Assembly (NCBI GenBank): GCA_947459055.1
Contig: CANHCG010000110.1
Location: forward strand, 1 to 6,356
From: Cytophagaceae bacterium
GTDB lineage: Bacteria; Bacteroidota; Bacteroidia; Cytophagales; Spirosomataceae
Length of the DNA: 6,356 nucleotides
Direction of reading: 5' to 3'
Shown here: in pieces, positions 1-5,534 of the stretch
How positions within the stretch are numbered: the first letter of the stretch is position 1
Layout of the letters: each line of letters opens with the position of its first letter
The notes under the pieces: model-generated
The model's database searches: none
The model's input: only the letters and a program-made list of their open reading frames with translations
What the model was told of the DNA's origin: nothing
Program-made: the position numbers and the translations under genes

Positions 1-340
1 CCAAAGAAGCTTGCCCCAAAGCATCATAAAGCTTCGATATTTTGCTGGGAACCCAGATGTCATCTTGATCAGCTAAGGCGATTAGATTACCTGTTGCGGC
101 CCGAATTCCTTTTTCGAAGGTGGCGATGTAGCCTTGATTGGCGGTTTGTGGGATGATTGTTAAGCGGGAGTCTTTGGCTTGGTAGGCTTGTAGGATGGAC
201 CAACTTTCATCTGAAGAAGCATCATCCACACATATAATTTCGAGCGAAGGATAGTCCTGTGCGAGGAGGCTATCCAACTGTGGCCGTAAGTATTTTTCGC
301 CATTATAGCTGGCCATGACAATCGAAATTAAGGGCTTCAT
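1..340 (-). CDS. Family 2 glycosyltransferase, N-terminal part (C-terminus outside window)
   Basis: Reading the minus strand from an ATG at 340-338 gives an open frame of 113 codons with no stop before the window edge. It begins MKPLISIVMASYNGEKYL, the classic start of a GT-A fold family 2 glycosyltransferase. Next comes the nucleotide-binding acidic pair in the segment IICVDDASSD (Asp39-Asp40), then the metal/sugar-nucleotide motif ALADQDDIW (DQDD at about residues 91-94). Enzymes of this family transfer a sugar from a nucleotide-sugar to a lipid-linked or polysaccharide acceptor on the cytoplasmic side of the inner membrane. The DQDDIW form is common in rhamnosyl- and other O-antigen or exopolysaccharide transferases, but donor and acceptor cannot be told from this fragment. 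It is divergent from the MsbA-like exporter at 397, 56 bp away, which suggests a role in surface glycolipid synthesis (inference). The family call is secure; the substrate is unknown. Confidence 0.93.
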   Translation of the reverse strand, partial: MKPLISIVMASYNGEKYLRPQLDSLLAQDYPSLEIICVDDASSDESWSILQAYQAKDSRLTIIPQTANQGYIATFEKGIRAATGNLIALADQDDIWVPSKISKLYDALGQASL

Positions 341-396
341 TCGGGTTTAGTTCTGAAAATTGTCGTAATTTGGCTCAAATTTCGAAAGAATAAAAC
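341..396. promoter_or_regulatory. Divergent intergenic region with candidate promoter and inverted repeat
   Basis: This 56-bp gap separates two divergent genes, so it must hold the start signals of both unless one is leaderless or read from within its neighbour. On the plus strand, TAATTTG at 366-372 resembles the Bacteroidota -7 element TAnnTTTG but is one base short in the spacer; a TTTA at 346-349 could be a weak -33 element. A perfect inverted repeat, AATTTG-GCT-CAAATT, occupies 367-381 and overlaps this candidate. The 8-bp palindrome TTTCGAAA follows at 380-387. I find no convincing -7 element for the minus-strand glycosyltransferase. The region is very AT-rich, so chance matches are likely; the call rests mainly on gene arrangement. 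Confidence 0.4.
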
Positions 397-2226
397 TTGA
401 AAACATATTTTCGTTTATTATCCTACGCTGTTTCGATCCGTAAATATGTATTTCCATATTTTGGGTTCTCGTTATTGGCTTCCTTGTTCGGAATTTTAAA
501 TTTTACCTTGTTGATTCCGTTATTGAATGTCTTATTCAATCAAGCGGGGGAATCAAACCTACAAGTGTATCGAAATTTGCCCGATTTTTCCTTTAGCCCC
601 AGTTATTTTTCTTTTCTGTTCAATCATTATTTTTATGGCAGTTTGGAAAATTATGGCCGCTTGGGCGCCTTGAAATATGCTTGCGCGGCGATAATGGCCT
701 CGGTGTTTTTGGCGAATATTTTTCGGTATTTTTCTCAGCGAGTGCTGAAAACGGTGGAAGCTGATATGATTGCCTCCTTGCGCCAAGCAGTGTTTCAGCG
801 TGCTATTCGCCTCGATCTCAGTTATTTTACTGAACAAAAGAAAGGCAATTTAATGTCACGCCTCACTACGGATGTTCAAGAGGTGGAAAATAGCATCGGT
901 CGGGCATTCACTGCGACCTTTAAAGAGATTTTTTCATTGATCATGTTTTTTGTGTTTTTGGCGAGCATGTCGGTGAAACTGACCTTGTTTTCCTTATTAA
1001 TTTTACCATTGTCGGGCGGGGTAATTGCGACCATCACGCGGCGATTACGTCGGTCGGCCGGGGAAGTCCAGCAGCATTTAAGCGGTTTGATCAGTTTATT
1101 GGACGAAACTTTTGGTGCGATGAGAGTGGTGAAGGCTTTTCGCGCGGAGCGATTGATGGATGAGCGATTTCAAGAGGGGAATTCAAAATATCGCCATGCC
1201 TTGTTGCGCATGGTGTTCCGACAAGAACTTACGTCCCCTGTCTCTGAAAGTTTGGGGGTAATGGTTGTGACGGGAATCTTATTGTACGGGGGTAGTTTGG
1301 TGATAGCTGGCGAGGGGGAATTGAGCGCCTCGACCTTTATCGCATTTATAGCTACATTTTCACAGGTTATGCGGCCGGCGAAGGCCATTGCGGATGCTTT
1401 TAGTGGGATCCAACGGGGTATCGCTTCAGCGGATCGAATCATCGAAATTTTGGATACAGATTCCGAGATTCAGGTGCAGGAACCTGTGAAATCGCTAAGC
1501 CAATTTCAAGATAAAATAGTCTTTGATTCAGTCGGATTTGATTACATCTCAGGGCGGAGCGTGCTGGGAAATATTAGTTTTGATATTCCCAAAGGCCAAA
1601 CCATCGCCCTCGTCGGGCCTTCAGGGGGCGGGAAATCGACTCTAGCGGATTTATTACCCCGCTTTTATGACGTGAAGGAAGGCGCTATTCGTGTGGATGG
1701 AATTGATATAAAACACATCCCATTGGATGATTTACGGGGATTGATGGGGATTGTAACCCAGGAATCGGTTTTATTTAATGATACGATTTTAAACAACATC
1801 GCTTTTGGGACGGAGGCGACTTTGGAACAGGTGGTCGAAGCAGCTAAAATTGCGAATGCCCATGAATTTATTGAGAAGTCGGCAGATGGTTATCATACGG
1901 TCATCGGCGATCGGGGCTCCAAATTATCCGGTGGGCAGCGCCAACGCATTTCGATTGCCCGTGCGGTTTTGCGAAATCCACCTATTTTAATTCTGGATGA
2001 AGCCACGAGTGCGCTGGATAATGAATCAGAGAAATTGGTTCAAGCGGCTTTGGGGAATTTGATGAAAAATCGAACAGTGTTAGTGATAGCCCATCGCTTA
2101 AGTACGATTCAGCATGCGGATAAGATTTTGGTGATCCAAGAAGGTAACATAGTAGAATCTGGAACCCATCATGAATTAATCGATATTCCAGGTGGGGTGT
2201 ATGCGAAATTGACGCAGTCCAACTAG
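397..2226 (+). CDS. msbA: MsbA-like ABC exporter (fused transmembrane and ATPase domains)
   Basis: A 609-residue half-transporter that would work as a homodimer in the inner membrane, using ATP to flip or export a lipid-type substrate. The N-terminal half is a type I exporter membrane domain with hydrophobic stretches near residues 17-47, 91-112, 177-191, 193-212, 286-304 and 312-325, as expected for six helices. The ATPase domain has Walker A GPSGGGKST (407-415), Q-loop Gln455, signature LSGGQ (510-514), Walker B ILILDE with Asp534 and catalytic Glu535, D-loop SALD (538-541) and H-loop His566, so it should be active. The start is TTG at 397: an in-frame TAA sits at 391-393, and the next in-frame ATG is at about residue 100, after the first membrane segment. 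No clear Shine-Dalgarno is present. The neighbouring glycosyltransferase supports lipopolysaccharide core/lipid A or glycolipid flipping. Sequence alone cannot exclude another lipid or peptide substrate, so the symbol marks the family rather than proven function. Confidence 0.9.
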   Translation: MKTYFRLLSYAVSIRKYVFPYFGFSLLASLFGILNFTLLIPLLNVLFNQAGESNLQVYRNLPDFSFSPSYFSFLFNHYFYGSLENYGRLGALKYACAAIMASVFLANIFRYFSQRVLKTVEADMIASLRQAVFQRAIRLDLSYFTEQKKGNLMSRLTTDVQEVENSIGRAFTATFKEIFSLIMFFVFLASMSVKLTLFSLLILPLSGGVIATITRRLRRSAGEVQQHLSGLISLLDETFGAMRVVKAFRAERLMDERFQEGNSKYRHALLRMVFRQELTSPVSESLGVMVVTGILLYGGSLVIAGEGELSASTFIAFIATFSQVMRPAKAIADAFSGIQRGIASADRIIEILDTDSEIQVQEPVKSLSQFQDKIVFDSVGFDYISGRSVLGNISFDIPKGQTIALVGPSGGGKSTLADLLPRFYDVKEGAIRVDGIDIKHIPLDDLRGLMGIVTQESVLFNDTILNNIAFGTEATLEQVVEAAKIANAHEFIEKSADGYHTVIGDRGSKLSGGQRQRISIARAVLRNPPILILDEATSALDNESEKLVQAALGNLMKNRTVLVIAHRLSTIQHADKILVIQEGNIVESGTHHELIDIPGGVYAKLTQSN

Positions 2227-2279
2227 TTGATTTACTCCCATTTTTCCAAATTTTATTAGCTATTCAGATTTTTAAAGGG

Positions 2280-2287
2280 TATTTTTG
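2280..2287 (+). promoter_or_regulatory. Candidate -7 promoter element for the aminotransferase
   Basis: TATTTTTG matches the Bacteroidota -7 consensus TAnnTTTG exactly and lies 32 bp before the ATG at 2320, implying a leader of roughly 25-30 nt. The -33 element is weak: TTAG at 2256-2259 lies 20 bp upstream, and no TTTG is present at that distance. The 93-bp gap from the exporter stop (TAG at 2224-2226) contains no GC-rich hairpin, so readthrough from the exporter gene is also possible. The call is moderate because the region is AT-rich. Confidence 0.45.
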
Positions 2288-2319
2288 CATCAAAATTCAT
2301 ACCATAGTTCATAAAATTT

Positions 2320-3522
2320 ATGCCATCATCATTATTAGCCCAACGTATTCAAGCATTAGAAGAGTCATCTACTTTGGGGATGACCAAAAAAGCGCGGGAA
2401 TTAGCCGCACAAGGACATAAAGTTATTAGTTTATCCGTAGGTGAGCCCGATTTTAAAACACCTGCGCATATTTGCGAAGCAGCGAAAAAAGCAATCGATG
2501 ATGGATTTCATGGTTATTCGCCGGTGGCAGGTTATCCGGATTTGCGGATGGCAATTGCTAATAAATTAAAGCGTGATAATAAGTTAGAGTGGGGTTCGGA
2601 AAATATTGTTGTTTCCACCGGGGCGAAACATTCTTTGGCGAATGCCATTGCAGCTTTAATTGATCCGGGTGATGAGGTGATTATCTTTTCGCCGTATTGG
2701 GTTTCCTATTCTGAAATGGTGAAATTAGCCGATGGCGTTTCGGTTATCGTTCAAGGGGCTTTTGAAAATAATTTTAAAGTCACAGCTGAACAGTTTGAAG
2801 CAGCGATTACACCAAAAACGAAAATGGTGATGTTTGCGTCACCGAATAACCCAACGGGTTCTGTGTATACTGAAAGTGAATTACGTGACATCGCAAATGT
2901 GGTGGCGCGGCATGAAAATATTTTTGTGTTAGCCGATGAAATTTATGAGTACATCAATTTCACCCAAGGCGGACATTTCTCCATCGGCTCAATTCCTGAA
3001 ATTAAAGAACGTGTCATTACAGTAAACGGCGTGGCAAAAGGCCATGCGATGACGGGATGGCGGATCGGTTTCATCGCAGCAGCTAAATGGATTGCGGATG
3101 GGATCGAAAAATTACAGGGCCAAGTAACGTCCGGAACAAACTCGATCGCGCAAAAAGCGGCGGTTGCAGCATTTAATGGTTCCTTAGATCATGCCTATGA
3201 GATGAAGGCGGCCTATGACCGTCGGCGCAAATTAGTAGTTGGAAAATTACGTGAAATCCCAGGTTTCAAAGTGAATATGCCAGATGGCGCTTTTTATGCA
3301 TTTCCTGATATTTCCTATTATTTCGGAAAGTCAGATGGTAAAACGACAATTAATGACTCCGATGATTTTTGTACTTGGTTATTAATGGAGGCTTTAGTAG
3401 CCACGGTGGCGGGTTCTGGTTTTGGAGCGCCCAATTGCATGCGTATTTCGACGGCTGCAGCGGATGAGCAATTAGAAGAAGCTTGCGAACGAATCAGAAC
3501 GGCAGTTGCTAAATTAAACTAA
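2320..3522 (+). CDS. aspC: Class I PLP aminotransferase, aspartate aminotransferase type
   Basis: A 400-residue cytoplasmic fold-type I PLP enzyme that most likely interconverts aspartate and 2-oxoglutarate with oxaloacetate and glutamate, linking the citric acid cycle with nitrogen metabolism. The N-terminal segment has SVGEPDF (39-45) and GYSPVAGYPDLR (65-76), typical of the subgroup Ib (thermophile-type) aspartate aminotransferases. PLP contacts follow: STGAK (99-103), the aromatic residue stacking on the ring at about Trp127, NNPTG (176-180) with Asn177, Asp206 in LADEIYE, and the Schiff-base lysine Lys240 in NGVAKGHAMTGWRIGF. Arg248 follows, and Arg375 in CMRIS should bind the substrate carboxylate. 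Length is normal for the family and the ends are intact. The usual Ser before the lysine is Ala here. The ATG at 2320 has A-rich sequence upstream and no Shine-Dalgarno. Related enzymes act on aromatic amino acids, alanine or prephenate, so the exact substrate is inferred. Confidence 0.92.
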   Translation: MPSSLLAQRIQALEESSTLGMTKKARELAAQGHKVISLSVGEPDFKTPAHICEAAKKAIDDGFHGYSPVAGYPDLRMAIANKLKRDNKLEWGSENIVVSTGAKHSLANAIAALIDPGDEVIIFSPYWVSYSEMVKLADGVSVIVQGAFENNFKVTAEQFEAAITPKTKMVMFASPNNPTGSVYTESELRDIANVVARHENIFVLADEIYEYINFTQGGHFSIGSIPEIKERVITVNGVAKGHAMTGWRIGFIAAAKWIADGIEKLQGQVTSGTNSIAQKAAVAAFNGSLDHAYEMKAAYDRRRKLVVGKLREIPGFKVNMPDGAFYAFPDISYYFGKSDGKTTINDSDDFCTWLLMEALVATVAGSGFGAPNCMRISTAAADEQLEEACERIRTAVAKLN

Positions 3523-3540
3523 TGATCAACACTTCGCGAT

Positions 3541-3573
3541 AAAAAAAATCAGGGCCTACCCCTGATTTTTTTT
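3541..3573 (+). terminator. Strong symmetrical intrinsic terminator after the aminotransferase
   Basis: A perfect 14-bp inverted repeat: arm AAAAAAAATCAGGG (3541-3554), five-base loop CCTAC, and arm CCCTGATTTTTTTT (3560-3573). The core ATCAGGG/CCCTGAT stem followed by eight T residues is a textbook rho-independent terminator on the plus strand. The matching A-tract on the other arm means it could also stop transcription on the minus strand, although no minus-strand gene ends here. It starts 18 bp after the aminotransferase stop (TAA at 3520-3522). Confidence 0.92.
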
Positions 3574-3580
3574 ATATTTA
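3573..3580 (+). promoter_or_regulatory. Possible -7 element directly upstream of nhaD
   Basis: TATATTTA at 3573-3580 matches TAnnTTTG at five of the six fixed positions and begins on the last T of the terminator tract. If used, transcription would start at or very near the ATG at 3586, giving a leaderless or nearly leaderless mRNA. No TTTG -33 element is seen at the expected distance, which falls inside the terminator hairpin. The alternative is that nhaD is read by transcripts that pass the terminator. Confidence 0.3.
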
Positions 3581-3585
3581 CCCCC

Positions 3586-4845
3586 ATGGAAATTTTAGCA
3601 GTTCTCATTTTTGTCCTTGGATATCTCGCGATTGCCTTGGAACATCCGATCAAAATCAATAAAACAGCCACTGCGCTTGTGACGGGAGTTTTGGTTTGGT
3701 TGGTTTTTGCCATGGTTCGCCAGCCTGAAGAATTGGGATCCTTGGGTCATCATTTAGCGAGTACCTCTGAAATTTTGTTCTTTTTATTAGGCGCGATGAC
3801 CTTGGTGGAATTGGTGGATGCGCATCAAGGATTCCGCTTTGTGAGCCAGTGGATTCGGACGAAAAATCCGGTTCAAATGCTTTGGTTAGTTGCGTTTATC
3901 ACCTTTTTTCTTTCAGCGGTATTGGATAATTTAACCACGGCTATTGTCATGGTAACGCTTTTACGTAAACTAATATCAGAAAAAGAAACTAGAAAATATT
4001 TTGTTGGGATGGTGGTGATTGCGGCGAATGCGGGGGGAGCTTGGTCGCCGATTGGTGATGTGACGACCACGATGTTGTGGATTGGAGGGCAAATTTCTGC
4101 CTTAGGCATCATGAAAATATTGTTTATTCCTTCCTTTGTTTCCTTATTAGTCCCCGTGGCCGTTGCCTCGATTTGGGTAAAGAACATGTCGCTGGGTCAT
4201 GCAGAGGCCCTACCTGCCATGGATGCTAAGGAAGAAAAGGAAGGTCAGATCATGTTAGTGGCCGGTGCGGCAAGTTTAATAGGCGTTCCTATTTTCAAAA
4301 CATTGACGCATTTGCCACCCTACATGGGTATTTTATTGGCCCTTGGAATCGTCTGGATGCTTTCAGAGTTTTTGCATGCGGATAAGGATGAGGAGGATAA
4401 AAAGGCCTTGACAGTCGGGCATGCCTTGAGTAAAATTGATACCTCAAGTGTTTTGTTTTTCCTTGGGATTTTATTGGCGATCGGGGGATTGGAGTCCTTG
4501 GGTTATTTGGAGGCCTTAGCTACTTCGTTAGGAGAATGGGTAGGAAACCAATATTTGATTATTGGTCTCATTGGACTTGCGTCTTCGGTAGTGGATAATG
4601 TGCCTTTGGTGGCTGCGACGATGGGGATGTATTCGCTTACCGACTTCCCGATGGATCATACCATGTGGGAATTCCTCGCTTTTTGTGCGGGTACGGGGGG
4701 TAGTATTTTGATTATTGGTTCGGCTTCAGGAGTCGCTGTCATGGGAATGGAAAAGATAGAGTTCGGTTGGTACGCCAAAAAAATAGGTTTTTTGGCACTT
4801 ATCGGCTATCTCGCCGGCGCAGGTACCTATCTGCTTTTCGCTTAA
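3586..4845 (+). CDS. nhaD: NhaD-type sodium/proton antiporter
   Basis: A 419-residue polytopic inner-membrane protein of the NhaD family (ion transporter superfamily), which exchanges cytoplasmic Na+ or Li+ for external H+ and so supports salt and alkaline pH tolerance. About twelve hydrophobic segments run from residue 3 to 418. Family hallmarks are the segment LGAMTLVELVDAHQGF (68-83), LDNLTTAIV (113-121), NAGGAWSPIGDVTTTMLW (148-165), SVVDNVP (334-340) and GTGGSILIIGSASGVA (369-384). The two DN motifs (Asp114-Asn115 and Asp337-Asn338) sit in the two halves, consistent with the inverted-repeat fold. Asp114, Asn115, Asp158 and Thr160-161 fall where polar residues important for transport are reported in the family. 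Two charged cytoplasm-type loops lie near 200-220 and 264-285. The ATG at 3586 gives the expected N-terminus and is 12 bp after the terminator. The gene ends in the TTAA shared with the convergent PAP2 gene. Family assignment is firm; ion preference is inferred. Confidence 0.95.
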   Translation: MEILAVLIFVLGYLAIALEHPIKINKTATALVTGVLVWLVFAMVRQPEELGSLGHHLASTSEILFFLLGAMTLVELVDAHQGFRFVSQWIRTKNPVQMLWLVAFITFFLSAVLDNLTTAIVMVTLLRKLISEKETRKYFVGMVVIAANAGGAWSPIGDVTTTMLWIGGQISALGIMKILFIPSFVSLLVPVAVASIWVKNMSLGHAEALPAMDAKEEKEGQIMLVAGAASLIGVPIFKTLTHLPPYMGILLALGIVWMLSEFLHADKDEEDKKALTVGHALSKIDTSSVLFFLGILLAIGGLESLGYLEALATSLGEWVGNQYLIIGLIGLASSVVDNVPLVAATMGMYSLTDFPMDHTMWEFLAFCAGTGGSILIIGSASGVAVMGMEKIEFGWYAKKIGFLALIGYLAGAGTYLLFA

Positions 4846-5534
4846 AAAGAATAATTCAAATTAGCCGCGTAATAATTAGTGCCCACTTGTGGGGTGAAAC
4901 GCCACGCGGAGTTCTTGAAAATAGCCGGTTTGATTTTGGGATAAAGCCAAGAAGCTAATTCCGCGGAACCCATGCCAATAGCCGCACCCATTAGGACATC
5001 GGTGGCCCAATGCTCATTGTTGGCCATACGTAAAAAAGCGGTCGATCCAGCCAATGTATAGCCGGCAATGGCGATGATCGGGTAGTCTTCTCCATATTCT
5101 TTGGCCAACAATTGGGCGCCAAAAAAGGCAGTTGCCGTATGCCCTGAAGGAAATCCTTGTTCCATTCCATTGGGCCTATATTCGTTGATCGCTAATTTTA
5201 AGCCTTTAACGGCCACGGCATACATGCCTGTTCCTAATACGAAAATTCCCAGCCGATTCCCGCGATTTGAACTATTTCCCTCGAAGCCCGCTAAATGGAC
5301 GCCAATATTTAATAAGGTAGGGCCATATTGTAAATAATCATCAGCCTTCGTGGAGAAACTCGAAAATGAATTTTGGTAAATTTTGGTTTGTACATCCTTG
5401 GAGGAAGCATTGTATAAAAGGGCGCTTGCCACCGCGAGACTCGCAGGCGTTTTCCAATTTATTTTTGGCGATTTTCGTTGGCCAAAAACCAACATCGGAA
5501 CGCATAGCACAACTAAAATCCAACTTGATTTCAT
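4842..5534 (-). CDS. PAP2-family phosphatase with signal peptide
   Basis: A 230-residue phosphatidic acid phosphatase type 2 (PAP2/acid phosphatase) protein. It begins with a Sec signal sequence or first membrane anchor (residues 1-18, probable cleavage after VFG), so the active site should face the periplasm. All three catalytic motifs are present: KX6RP (Lys113, Arg120-Pro121), PSGH (129-132, with His132), and RX5HX3D (Arg169, His175, Asp179). The usual Ser before that Arg is Leu. Hydrophobic stretches at about 31-41, 71-83, 95-116, 133-145, 151-168 and 180-197 suit the membrane PAP2 fold. Such enzymes remove phosphate from lipid substrates, for example undecaprenyl diphosphate, phosphatidate, phosphatidylglycerophosphate or lipid A; which one applies here is unknown. 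The C-terminal tail after 200 is polar-aromatic and ends in Phe. The ATG at 5534 overlaps the upstream gene's stop by one base (TAATG), indicating translational coupling. Confidence 0.9.
   Translation of the reverse strand: MKSSWILVVLCVPMLVFGQRKSPKINWKTPASLAVASALLYNASSKDVQTKIYQNSFSSFSTKADDYLQYGPTLLNIGVHLAGFEGNSSNRGNRLGIFVLGTGMYAVAVKGLKLAINEYRPNGMEQGFPSGHTATAFFGAQLLAKEYGEDYPIIAIAGYTLAGSTAFLRMANNEHWATDVLMGAAIGMGSAELASWLYPKIKPAIFKNSAWRFTPQVGTNYYAANLNYSF

Noticed and set aside
559..837. 92-codon minus-strand open frame inside the exporter gene
   Set aside because: The plus-strand frame there encodes continuous ABC exporter membrane domain; the antisense product has no family features.
3873..4187. 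104-codon open frame on the minus strand inside nhaD
   Set aside because: It lies wholly antisense to a clear NhaD coding region, has no recognisable domain and fits a shadow of the real frame.
4882..4893. CCCAC-TT-GTGGG hairpin near the convergent junction, considered as a terminator
   Set aside because: The loop is only two bases, the stem is short, no T-tract follows on either strand, and it lies inside the PAP2 coding region.
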